Below are positions 1 through 8,800 of a stretch of 64,000 nt of DNA, piece by piece. This DNA comes from JAMHWF01 sp048500255 (lineage in GTDB: Bacteria; Pseudomonadota; Gammaproteobacteria; Burkholderiales; Burkholderiaceae_C). The notes beneath the pieces are model-generated. The model made no database searches, was not told the origin of the DNA, and worked only from the letters and a program-made list of their open reading frames with translations. Every line of letters starts with the position of its first letter. Within the stretch, counting starts at the first letter, position 1. Made by a program: the position numbers and the translations under genes. The stretch spans positions 992,001 to 1,056,000 of the forward strand of contig JASNYH010000001.1 of NCBI GenBank assembly GCA_048500255.1. The letters are read 5' to 3'.

Positions 1-256
1 CCGTGATCATGTCGCTGGAGCGCGCCTCGGCGAGCGCGCCGACGGCGCCGCCCTCCTGGCCGATGCTCGAGTGCGCCGGGCCGTGCACCAGCCCCTCGCC
101 CTCGAGCGCGAGCACGGTCTCCTCGAAGGCACGCACGACGTGCGCAATGCCCAGCATGTCGCGCAGCGCGTCGGCGCCCAGCGCGTCCCAGTCGGCGGCC
201 GTGGAGCGCACTTCGAGCCACGCGGGCACGGGTTCCAGCTTGACGATCTCGGGCAT
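1..256 (-). CDS. Thiamine-diphosphate 2-oxoacid dehydrogenase E1 (alpha-type N-terminus), partial
   Basis: Only the first 85 codons lie in the window; the gene continues past the left edge. The ATG is at 254-256. The readable N-terminus contains GPAHSSIGQEGGAVGA, the start of the thiamine-diphosphate domain found in E1 alpha subunits of pyruvate, acetoin and branched-chain 2-oxoacid dehydrogenases. It is the last visible gene of a leftward operon that begins with a transhydroxylase-type molybdoenzyme. In the anaerobic resorcinol and 3,5-dihydroxybenzoate pathways, as I recall, a 2-oxoacid-dehydrogenase-like complex (Bqd) cleaves hydroxybenzoquinone. A role of that kind is inferred here from context only. 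Whether alpha and beta parts are fused cannot be seen. Confidence 0.75.
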   Translation of the reverse strand, partial: MPEIVKLEPVPAWLEVRSTAADWDALGADALRDMLGIAHVVRAFEETVLALEGEGLVHGPAHSSIGQEGGAVGALAEARSSDMIT

Positions 257-359
257 GGCGGCTTGGTCGGAAAGTTCGGTCGTTCGATCGGTCGTCTTGC
301 GGCTGCGGCGCGGCGCGGGGCCGGCCGCGGCGAAGGTCAGTGGCGCACGGCGGGCGGCT

Positions 360-1832
360 TCAGGCTTGCGCCGGCTCGACGCCGCCGACGCACAGGTACT
401 TGATCTCGAGGTACTCGTCGATGCCGTACTTCGAGCCCTCGCGGCCGAGCCCCGACTGCTTGACGCCGCCGAACGGCGCCACCTCGTTGGAGATCAGCCC
501 CTCGTTGATGCCGACCATGCCGTACTCGAGCGCCTCGGCGACGCGCACGATGCGGCCGACATCGCGCGCATAGAAGTACGACGCGAGGCCGAACTCGGTG
601 TCGTTGGCCATGCGGATCGCCTCGGCCTCGTCCGCGAAGCGGAACAGCGGCGCCACCGGGCCGAAGGTCTCTTCGCGCGCCACGGCCATCGCGGGCGTCA
701 CGTCGGCGAGCACCGTCGGCTCGTAGAAGCTGCCGCCGAGCGCATGGCGCTTGCCGCCGAGCAGCACGCGCGCGCCCTTGGCCGTGGCGTCGGCGACGTG
801 CGCCTCGACCTTCTCGAGCGCCGCGCGGTCGATCAGCGGGCCCTGCTGCGCGCCTTCGGTGAAGCCGTCGGCGACCTTGAGCTTCGACACGGCCGCGACG
901 AGCTTGGCGGCGAAGGCGTCGTAGACGCTCGCCTGCACCAGCACGCGGTTGACGCACACGCAGGTCTGGCCCGTGTTGCGGTACTTCGACGCGATGGCGC
1001 CCTTGACGGCGGCGTCGAGGTCGGCGTCGTCGAACACGATGAAGGGCGCGTTGCCGCCGAGTTCGAGCGAGAGCTTCTTGATCGTCGGCGCGCACTGCGC
1101 CATCAGCTCGCGGCCGATCTCCGTCGAGCCGGTGAACGAGAGCTTGCGCACCGTCGGGTTGGCGGTCAGCTCGCCGCCGATGGCCGCGGCCGAGCCGGTG
1201 ACGACGTTGACGACGCCCTTCGGAATGCCCGCGCGCAGTGCCAGCTCGGCCAGCGCCAGCGCCGAGAAGGGCGTCTGGCTCGCCGGCTTGACGACGACGG
1301 TGCAGCCCGCGGCCAGCGCCGGGCCGACCTTGCGCGTGATCATCGCGTTGGGGAAGTTCCACGGCGTGATCGCCGCGACCACGCCCACCGGCTGCTTGAT
1401 CGCGACGATGCGGCGGTCGGTCGCCGGCGCGGGGATCGTGTCGCCGTAGATGCGCTTGGCTTCCTCGGCGAACCACTCGATGAACGACGCGCCGTAGGCC
1501 ACCTCGCCGCGCGCCTCGGCCAGCGGCTTGCCCTGTTCGGCCGTCATGATCGCGGCGAGGTCGTCCTGGTGCGCCATCATCAGCTCGAACCACTTGCGCA
1601 GCAGGTTCGAGCGCTCCTTGGCCGGGCGCGCGCGCCACGCCGGCCAGGCGGCGTCGGCGGCGGCGATGGCACGCCGCGTCTCGGCGGCGCCCATCCTCGG
1701 CACCGTGCCGAGCGTCTGGCCGTCGGCGGGGTTGGTGACGGTGATGCGTTCGCCGTTGTCGGCGGCCAGCCACTCGCCGTCGATGCAGCAGGCCTCGCGC
1801 AGCAGCGTCGGGTCCTTCAGCTTGATCGTCAT
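360..1832 (-). CDS. NAD(P)-dependent aldehyde dehydrogenase, succinate-semialdehyde dehydrogenase type
   Basis: A 490-aa protein of normal family length. It oxidises a semialdehyde to the acid with NAD(P). Catalytic features are visible: PWNFPNA with the oxyanion Asn159, FTGSTEIG of the nucleotide fold near 233-240, ELGGNAP with the general base Glu257, and GQTC with the nucleophile Cys291. The sequence is closest to the GabD (succinate-semialdehyde dehydrogenase) class. It lies 16 bp downstream of the M24 gene and about 100 bp upstream of the E1 gene in the same leftward operon, so its substrate may be a ring-cleavage semialdehyde rather than GABA-derived succinate semialdehyde. That substrate is an inference. 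Confidence 0.9.
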   Translation of the reverse strand: MTIKLKDPTLLREACCIDGEWLAADNGERITVTNPADGQTLGTVPRMGAAETRRAIAAADAAWPAWRARPAKERSNLLRKWFELMMAHQDDLAAIMTAEQGKPLAEARGEVAYGASFIEWFAEEAKRIYGDTIPAPATDRRIVAIKQPVGVVAAITPWNFPNAMITRKVGPALAAGCTVVVKPASQTPFSALALAELALRAGIPKGVVNVVTGSAAAIGGELTANPTVRKLSFTGSTEIGRELMAQCAPTIKKLSLELGGNAPFIVFDDADLDAAVKGAIASKYRNTGQTCVCVNRVLVQASVYDAFAAKLVAAVSKLKVADGFTEGAQQGPLIDRAALEKVEAHVADATAKGARVLLGGKRHALGGSFYEPTVLADVTPAMAVAREETFGPVAPLFRFADEAEAIRMANDTEFGLASYFYARDVGRIVRVAEALEYGMVGINEGLISNEVAPFGGVKQSGLGREGSKYGIDEYLEIKYLCVGGVEPAQA

Positions 1833-1848
1833 GGCGGACCGCCTCGCG

Positions 1849-3102
1849 TCAGAACACGTCGCAGCCGGGCAGGCCGCACGAGATCAGGCGGTCCGACGGG
1901 AAGTTGGTGATGACCTCGCAGCCGTCCTTCGTGACGACGACTTCCTCCTCGATGCGCGCCGCGCCCGAGCCGTCGGCCGCGCCCTTCCACGTCTCGACCG
2001 CGAACACCATGCCCTCCTTGAGCACGCTGTCGTTGCCGGAGAAGCGGCGGCTGATGATCGGACGCTCCCACAGGCTGAGGCCGATGCCGTGGCCGTACTG
2101 CAGCAGGAACGCCTCGTCCTCGTTGTCGTAGCCGAATTCGCCGGCGGCCGGCCACACCGAGGCGACCTCGCTGATCGTCGCGCCGGGGCGGATCGCGTCG
2201 ATCGACGCGCTGATCCACTTGGACGCCAGCTCGTAGGCTTCGATCTGGTGCTTGTTGGGCTCGCCGCACACGAAGGTGCGGTAGTAGCAGGTGCGGTAGC
2301 CGTTGAACGAATGCATGATGTCCAGGTAGATCATGTCGCCCGGCTGCACCATGCGGTCCGAGAAGGTGTGCGAGTGCGGCGTGCCGCGCGGCCCGGCCAC
2401 CGAGTTGACGCACTCGACACGCTCGGAGCCGAGGCGGAACAGCCGGTCGTTGGCGATCGCCACCAGCTCGTTCTCGCGCACGCCGGGGCGGATCGCCTTG
2501 CAGATGTCGTAGTAGGTGGCGTCGACCATCGCGGCGGCGACCTTCAGGCACTCGATCTCGTCGCGCGTCTTGACTTCGCGCGCGTCGAGCATGGCCTGCT
2601 GGCCGTCGACGACTTCGATGCCCTCGGCCTCGAGCGCGCGCAGCATCGGCAGCTCGAGCAGGTCGATGCCGATCGGCATCTTGTCGATGCCGTAGTGCAC
2701 CAGCATCTTCTTGATCTGGCGCGCGAAGTCCTTCTGCGCGCCGATCCACGGCGGCAACGCGCCCTGCATGTTGCTGATCGGCGCGCCGACGCGCTCGGCG
2801 ATCCAGGGCGACGAGATGCGCTTGGCCGGCGGCGCCGGATCCCACAGGTAGGCCTCGCCCTCGCGCGGGCACAGCGCGTAACGGTCGAACTTGTCGCGCA
2901 CCCACTCGCCGATGTGCGTGCCGGTGACGTAGCGCACGTTGTCGACGTTGAAGCACAGCACGCCGCCGAGCCCCGAGGCGCGCACCGAGGCCTGCGCGCG
3001 CTCGAAGCGCTCGCGCACCATGCGCTGGTAGTCGATGCCGGCTTCCCAGTCCTTGGCCATCGTGCCCCAGGCGGCGGTGGCGTGGCGGCGGTTGTATTTC
3101 AT
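1849..3102 (-). CDS. M24 (pita-bread fold) family protein, atypical metal site
   Basis: A 417-aa Xaa-Pro peptidase/creatinase-like protein. The start has a good ribosome site, GGAGAA six bases upstream. An N-terminal creatinase-type domain (about 1-170) precedes the pita-bread domain. Of the five usual M24 metal ligands, Asp261 (YLDIM), His338 (YGHGIG), Glu370 (VFAVET) and a Glu at 385/386 are present. The second aspartate, eleven residues after the first, is Cys272 (GYRTCYY). Classical metallopeptidase activity is therefore doubtful. Creatinase itself works without metal, and the DMSP lyase DddP also has this fold, so the family does include non-peptidases. The operon context suggests a hydrolase or lyase acting on a ring-fission product; the function is unknown. 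Confidence 0.85.
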   Translation of the reverse strand: MKYNRRHATAAWGTMAKDWEAGIDYQRMVRERFERAQASVRASGLGGVLCFNVDNVRYVTGTHIGEWVRDKFDRYALCPREGEAYLWDPAPPAKRISSPWIAERVGAPISNMQGALPPWIGAQKDFARQIKKMLVHYGIDKMPIGIDLLELPMLRALEAEGIEVVDGQQAMLDAREVKTRDEIECLKVAAAMVDATYYDICKAIRPGVRENELVAIANDRLFRLGSERVECVNSVAGPRGTPHSHTFSDRMVQPGDMIYLDIMHSFNGYRTCYYRTFVCGEPNKHQIEAYELASKWISASIDAIRPGATISEVASVWPAAGEFGYDNEDEAFLLQYGHGIGLSLWERPIISRRFSGNDSVLKEGMVFAVETWKGAADGSGAARIEEEVVVTKDGCEVITNFPSDRLISCGLPGCDVF

Positions 3103-3142
3103 GGCGGGTTCTCCGTCGTCGATCGGGTGGTCGTGAGTGAGG

Positions 3143-4027
3143 TCAGCGCGCGAGTCCGCTCGCGCGCGCCTGTTCGAGCGCGAGCACGCTCCAGTCGCGC
3201 TCGCCGTCGCCGTGCGCCAGCGCGCCGAGCAGGCGGTCGCGCAGCAGGCTGGCGCCGGGCAGCGGCACGTTGGCGGCGTCGCCGGCGGCCAGCGCGAGGC
3301 GCACGTCCTTGAGCGCGAGGCGCGCCGTGAAGCCGGCCTGGTCCCAGGCCTCGTCGGCGATCAGCCGCGCATACGTCTTGTAGGCCGGACAGGCGAACAG
3401 GCCGTCGGTCAGCACGTCGTGCAGCACGCCGGGCTCGACGCCGTTCTTGCGCACCAGCGCATAGGCCTCGGCCATCGCCTCGATGGCGCAGCCGAGCACG
3501 AAGTTGTTGGCCAGCTTGAGCGCGCTCGCGCCGGCCGGGTCGTCGCCGGCCTCGAAGGTGCGCCGGCCGATCGCCGCGAACAGCGGCCGGCAGCGCTCGA
3601 GCGCCTCGGCGGGCCCGGCGGCGACGATGCCGAGCTGGCCCGCCGCGGCGGCCTCCGGCCGCCCGAGCACCGGCGCGGCGACGAGCGCCTGGCCGCGCTC
3701 GGCATGCGCGGCGGCCAGCTCGCGGATCGCGTCGACGCCGTGCGTGCCCATCGCCACGTGCACCGCACCCGGCGCGAGGTGGGCGACGATGCCGCCCGCG
3801 CCGAGCGCCGTGGCGCGCAGCGCGTCGTCGTCGGCCAGCATCGTCAGCACCGCGTCGGCGCCGGCGCAGGCGTCGGCGACGCTCCAGGCGCGCGCGGCGC
3901 CGGCGCTCACCAGCTCGGCCGCCTTGTTCGGCGTGCGGTTGTAGAGGGCCAGCGCGTGCCCTGCCTGCAGCAGGCGGGCCGCGATCGGCTGGCCCATGCG
4001 ACCCAGACCGACGAATCCGATCTTCAT
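3143..4027 (-). CDS. 3-hydroxyisobutyrate dehydrogenase family NAD(P) oxidoreductase
   Basis: A 294-aa beta-hydroxyacid dehydrogenase, which interconverts a 3-hydroxy acid and the oxo acid with NAD(P). The N-terminal Rossmann motif GFVGLGRMGQPIA (residues 4-16) is clear. The usual substrate-binding GTHGVDA segment and a KLANNF catalytic-lysine helix near residue 170 follow, and the all-alpha C-terminal domain is complete. The reading frame extends further upstream, but the ATG at 4025-4027 is placed directly before the Rossmann fold as in relatives. It sits between the M24 gene and a cupin gene in the leftward operon. Substrate not predictable. Confidence 0.88.
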   Translation of the reverse strand: MKIGFVGLGRMGQPIAARLLQAGHALALYNRTPNKAAELVSAGAARAWSVADACAGADAVLTMLADDDALRATALGAGGIVAHLAPGAVHVAMGTHGVDAIRELAAAHAERGQALVAAPVLGRPEAAAAGQLGIVAAGPAEALERCRPLFAAIGRRTFEAGDDPAGASALKLANNFVLGCAIEAMAEAYALVRKNGVEPGVLHDVLTDGLFACPAYKTYARLIADEAWDQAGFTARLALKDVRLALAAGDAANVPLPGASLLRDRLLGALAHGDGERDWSVLALEQARASGLAR

Positions 4028-4065
4028 GGCGAGACGCTCGGCGTGGCGCGACGCGGTCGCGGTCT

Positions 4066-4419
4066 TCAGGCCTGGTCGGCCACTTCGGGCACGACGAGGT
4101 GGAACAGCTTGAGCTCGCTGCCGGCCTCGGGCGCGATGCCGGCCTGCTCGTTCGGGCCGACGTAGACGCCGGCGCCCTTGCCGACCGGATAGCTCTTGCC
4201 GTTGAGCGAGATCACGCCACGGCCTTCCATGAGATAGAGCAGCTCGTGCGTCTTGGCCTTGGGCGCGGCGTCGAGGCTGTCGCCGGCCTTGAGCCAGTGC
4301 AGCGTGGCGAGCACGTTCTGCGCGCCGCACAGCGCGGGGTTGAGGACTTCGGCGGATTCGCCGCGACCGGCGGCGCGCACGCGCGGCAGTTCGCCCGTCT
4401 TGATGAAGGTGCAGGACAT
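4066..4419 (-). CDS. Small cupin protein with degenerate metal site
   Basis: A 117-aa single-domain cupin. The start has a strong AGGAGA site. Strand and glycine pattern fit cupin motif 1 (HELLYLMEGRG) and motif 2 (GAGVYVGPNEQ). The HxH pair of motif 1 is absent (KAKTHE keeps one His and one Glu) and the motif 2 histidine position is Gln. Metal binding is therefore unlikely or altered. It is next to a second, intact cupin in the operon. A role in binding or stabilising an unstable polyphenol intermediate is possible but is inference. Confidence 0.78.
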   Translation of the reverse strand: MSCTFIKTGELPRVRAAGRGESAEVLNPALCGAQNVLATLHWLKAGDSLDAAPKAKTHELLYLMEGRGVISLNGKSYPVGKGAGVYVGPNEQAGIAPEAGSELKLFHLVVPEVADQA

Positions 4420-4459
4420 GGTGTCTTCTCCTCGCGTTTGACGTGTCGGGGGGCGGGTC

Positions 4460-4873
4460 TCAGCTCTGGACCCAGATCTTTCCGTCGACCTTCTCCCACA
4501 GCAGGTCTTCGGGCGTGCCGTCGAGGATCGTGGTCTGGAAGCGGTTGGGCGCCTGGAACTCGAAGTAGAAGAGCGGCGTCTTCGAGCGCAGGCGGTGCTT
4601 CTCCTCGGCCGGGATGAACACCATGTCGCCGGGACCGACGTCGCGGATGCCGTCGGGCGTCTCGACGGTGGCCTCGCCTTCCATGAAGAAGTAGAAGTGC
4701 TCGCAGTTCTTGTGGAAGTGGTACGGCGACGACGCGCCCTTGGCGTAGCGCATGATGCCCGCGAGCATGTGGTTGATGTCGCTCAGCTCCTTGCTGACGA
4801 AGAAGACGCGCTCGCGACCGGGGACGGTCGACACGAGCTTGGGCAACTCGTTCTCGTGGAAGATGTAGGCCAC
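4460..4873 (-). CDS. Cupin-2 domain protein, intact metal site
   Basis: A 137-aa cupin starting at a GTG (4871-4873) preceded by AAGGAG. Motif 1, YHFHKNCEHFYFFMEG, supplies two His and a Glu. Motif 2, GDMVFIPAEEKHR, supplies the third His. The protein should therefore bind a divalent metal. It directly follows the transhydroxylase small subunit (17 bp gap). Small metal cupins act as ring-cleavage dioxygenases, isomerases or hydrolases of cyclic diketones, so this is a candidate catalytic step for the ring product. The specific reaction is not predictable. Confidence 0.85.
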   Translation of the reverse strand: MAYIFHENELPKLVSTVPGRERVFFVSKELSDINHMLAGIMRYAKGASSPYHFHKNCEHFYFFMEGEATVETPDGIRDVGPGDMVFIPAEEKHRLRSKTPLFYFEFQAPNRFQTTILDGTPEDLLWEKVDGKIWVQS

Positions 4874-4890
4874 GGGGGCTCCTTTCGTGC

Positions 4891-5805
4891 TCAGTGGACG
4901 GGCAGGGGATCGTTCGCCGGGCGGTCGGCGGACTTCGGTGATGCGGGGGCGGCGGCGCGCAGCGCGAGCTCGATCGCGCCGAGGTAGACGCTGTCGCGCT
5001 CGAGTTCGACCTGGCGCGACGCACTCTCGTGGCCGTCCTTCGTGACGACGACGCTGTAGGGGCCGCTGTCGACGGCGAGGCGCGCGAACTTGAAGTCGCC
5101 GTAGGCGTCGGTGACGAGCGTGGCGAGCGTCTTGCCGCCCTGCTTCAGCTCGACGCGGGCACCTTCGACGCAGTCCTGCACGCCGCGGCGCGTCGCGGCG
5201 ACGCTGCCACCGATGAACACGGTGCGCCAGCGCGCCAGGTTGCGGTAGTAGACGCGCGGCTGCGTGCCGTACTCGGGGTGGAGCACCTCGAGGCCCTGCT
5301 CCTCGACCCTGCGGCGCATCTCGTCGTCCTCGACGCAGATCGCCTGCATCGCGTTCGTCGGGCAGGACTGGGCGCCGCGCGTGCGCGTCCAGCCGGCGTC
5401 GATCAGGTGCGCGTCGAACGGCCAGGCCTGCGGCAGCTGGCGCTCCTCGTTCCAGTGCACCGCGCCGTAGGGGCAGGCGTCGACGATCTGCTTCTGGCCG
5501 CGCGCCTTCTCGGGCACGATGACGACGATGCCGTCGGCGCGCTTGACGACGGCGCCGTCACGCGCCACCTCCATGCAGCGCGGCTTGTCGCAGTGCATGC
5601 ACGTCGTCGGCAGATAGCTCACCTCGACCATCGGCACGGTGCCGGTCTCGCGCTGCTCGACCTTGATCCAGTTGCCGCCGTGCTTGGGCATGCCGTGGGC
5701 GATGCCCGCAAACTCGTTGCCGTGGTACTCGTCGTGGCACGACAACGTGCAGTTGTTGCAGTTGAAGCACTTGTCGACGTCGATCACCAGGTTCCACTTC
5801 TTCAT
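4891..5805 (-). CDS. Transhydroxylase-family molybdoenzyme, iron-sulfur (small) subunit
   Basis: A 304-aa electron-transfer subunit resembling the small subunit of Pelobacter pyrogallol-phloroglucinol transhydroxylase. It has CFNCNNCTLSC (Cys13, 16, 19, 23), CMHCDKPRC (69, 72, 77), CPYG (111) and one later Cys (148). A C-terminal Ig-like/carboxypeptidase-regulatory domain (about 205-285) matches the architecture of that enzyme. The usual CTMC pair of the third cluster is replaced by QAWPFDAH at 126-133, so fewer than three [4Fe-4S] clusters are expected. The ATG overlaps the large-subunit stop by 4 bp, giving translational coupling. It is cytoplasmic: no signal peptide is seen. Confidence 0.88.
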   Translation of the reverse strand: MKKWNLVIDVDKCFNCNNCTLSCHDEYHGNEFAGIAHGMPKHGGNWIKVEQRETGTVPMVEVSYLPTTCMHCDKPRCMEVARDGAVVKRADGIVVIVPEKARGQKQIVDACPYGAVHWNEERQLPQAWPFDAHLIDAGWTRTRGAQSCPTNAMQAICVEDDEMRRRVEEQGLEVLHPEYGTQPRVYYRNLARWRTVFIGGSVAATRRGVQDCVEGARVELKQGGKTLATLVTDAYGDFKFARLAVDSGPYSVVVTKDGHESASRQVELERDSVYLGAIELALRAAAPASPKSADRPANDPLPVH

Positions 5806-8800
5806 GCCGTCGCCTCTTCCTTCCTCGCCGCAGCCGGGACCGGCCGCAGTTCGCCCGATCCGTCCCAGCGCTCGACCTGCACCAGACACGAGTTGGCCGC
5901 CGTGCCCGTCACCTTGGCGGCGATCGAGCGCTTGGGCGTGAGCTGGTTGACGCAGCCGCCGCGGTCGACCGAGTAGCCCGGCTCGCCGATCGGGTCGTAG
6001 ACGGCCGACGACTCGTAGGCGTGCACCACGCCGTGCGGCAGGCGCTGCGTCGGCCGCACCGCGCAGACGACGGCGCCGCGGTCGTTGTAGACGCGCACCA
6101 GGTCGTGCAGCGCCAGGCCGCGCGCCGCGGCGTCGTCGGCGTTCATGCGCAGCACCCAGTAGTAGTAGCCGTCGACGAGGACGCGGTGCTCCTCGATGTC
6201 GTTGACCGAGCTGTCCTTGCCGTCGCACATCGTGTGGTACGAGAAGCGCGAGTGCGGCGAGATCAGCTGCAGCGGATAGCGCGCGTAGTCCTCCGAGCGC
6301 GGGCCTTCCCACGACGGCAGGTACTTGACGATCGGCGGGCGCTCGGGATCGTCGGGGTCGAAGCGCTTCAGGCTCGAGCACTCGAACTCGAACTTGCCCG
6401 ACTGCGTCTGCAGGCCCTCGCCGAAGCGCTCGGTGTACTCGGCCGGCAGCGGATGCGGCTCGGGCACGTCCTTCTTGCGGCCCTCGTAGAACCAGCGCAG
6501 CGACGGCGGGTCGCGGCGCTCTTCGGGCGGGGGCGGCACGACGAAGTAGCCCTTCTTGATGAACTCCGTCCACGAGATGTGCTTGGGCAGGTCCGACGCG
6601 TCGAACATGCGCTTGACCCAGTCGAGGTCCGTCATGCCCTCCGAGAAGTAGGTGCCCAGGCCGAGGCGCGCGGCGAGCTCGGTGAAGATCTGGTAGTCGG
6701 CCTTCGACTCGCCGAGCGGCTCGATGCACTTGTGCTGCATCAGCACGACGCGGTGGTTCATCTGCGTCTGGCCGTGCAGCGCGTAGCCGCCGGTGCCGCC
6801 GAACTCGCTGATGTCCCAGCGCTCGAAGCTCGAGCACGCGGGCAGCAGGATGTCGGCGAACTTGGCCTCGCCCTCGAGCCAGATCGACTGGTTGACGACG
6901 AACGGCAGCTTGTCGGTGCGGTACGCCTTCACGTAGCGGTTGCTGTCGTTCATCGTGCCGATCGACGCACCGCCGTACTTGTAGAGCATCTGCACCGTCG
7001 CGTGGCCCGTCTTCGGGTACGTGAACTTCTGGAACTGGCCCTCGATCGTCTTGCCGTCCCAGGGGTAGCCCTCCGTCTTGCCCTCGAGGATGGCCTCGGG
7101 GATGCGCAGGCGCGGCACCTTCTGCGTCGGCGTGTTGAACGACGGCAGCTGCGGCATGCGCTGGTAGTAGCTGATCGCCAGACCGGTGCCCTCGATGTCG
7201 CCCGACATGCCGCCGTCGGCATATCCCGGGAACGAGAACGACAGGTCGATCGGCGTGCCCCACTGCATCAGGCCGTAGTTGACGCCTGGCTTGCCCATGC
7301 CCTGCATCGCCATCAGGCAGGCGAGCGCGCGCGCCCACTGGATGCCGGTGGCCGAGCGGCAGGCGCCGCCGTGGCCGTTGCCCCAGCCGCCGGCGCCCAG
7401 GTACGTCTTCTTCGACGCCCAGCGCCGCGCGAGCGCGCGCACGTCGCGCGCCGGCACGCCCGTCTCGGCCTCCTGCCATTCGGGCGTCTTGGGGATGCCG
7501 TCCTCCTTGCCGAGCAGGTAATCGCGCCACGGCGAGAAGCCGACGCTGCGGTTCTCGACGAAGTGCTTGTCGTAGGTGTCGTCGACGATCCACTGGTAGG
7601 CGATCGCCATCGCCATTGCGGCATCGGTGCCGGGCTTGGGCGCGAACCACTTGCCGCCGAGCAGCGCAGCGCTGTGGTTGAAGTACGGATCGATGTGCAC
7701 GACCTCGATGCCCAGCTCCTTGAGCCACAGGCGCCGCGGCGTGCCCTCGTAGGCCGAGTAGGAGCCGCTCGTCGCCTCAGGGTCGGCAGACCAGAAGACG
7801 ACCATCTCGGCCTCCTTCATCAGGTCCTCGACGAGGCCGTAGGTCTCGGTCTGGCCCAGCCGCATGCTGTGGCCGAAGTGGTGCATCGCGCCCCAGTACC
7901 AGCCTTCCCAGCTGTCGGGGTTGTGCATGACCTTCGTCGTGCCGATGGCGTTGAAGAACTTGTAGGCCGCGCTGATGTAGTAGCCGACGTTGCCCCAGGT
8001 GTGGTGCGAGCCGTGGTTGCACATGATCGCGCCGGGGCCGAAGTCGCGCTTCACGCGCTGGATCTCCTTGGCCACGATGTCGAGCGCTTCGTCCCAGGTG
8101 ATGCGCTCGTAGCCCGAGATGCCGCGGTTCTGGCAGTTGCGCTCGCCGTCCGGGTCGAAGTCGACGCGCTTCATCGGATAGAGCAGGCGCGACGGCGAGT
8201 AGACCGTCGACTTCGAGCACATCGAGTGCGGCGCGAGGCTGGTCTGGCGCGGCGGCGTGTACGTCTTGCCGCGCGCCTTGATCGACCACGTCGGCGCGTC
8301 GTCGGGGCCGAATTCGATCGGCGTGACGCGCAGGATCTTGTCGTCCTTGACGTAGACGAACATCGGCCCGCCATTGGTGTTGCTCGTGTAGCGGCGCACG
8401 CCGTTGCCGACGTCGGTGCCGAACTCCCAGCCGAGCGTGAACACCTGGCCGAGCGTCTGCATGAACCACACCATCAGCTCGTCGGGGCCGTCGGCGAGCA
8501 GCTGGAAGTTCTTGATCGCCTCGATGCGCTCGAGGTGATCGACCTTGAGCTTGAAGAGGTTCAGGCCGACGGCGGCGTTCTGCACCGTGACCGTGATGTC
8601 GCGCCGGGCGTGCACGCCGCGATGCGACTCGATGCGCCCGCCCTGCAGCACGTACAGGCGCCCGACCTTGTCGTCGGCGGTGCGCACCTGGGCGCGCAGA
8701 TCGCGCTCGGCAAGGCGGCGCGCGAAGCTCGGATGGCGTTTCGCCATGAAGCGCAGCGTCTGCGCGAGACCATAGAGAACGATGGCGAAGCGTGTTTCGG

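Noticed and set aside
1849..3102. Calling the M24 protein a DMSP lyase (DddP)
   Set aside because: The fold is shared, but the ligand pattern differs (Cys272) and nothing in the operon points to DMSP; left as M24 family.
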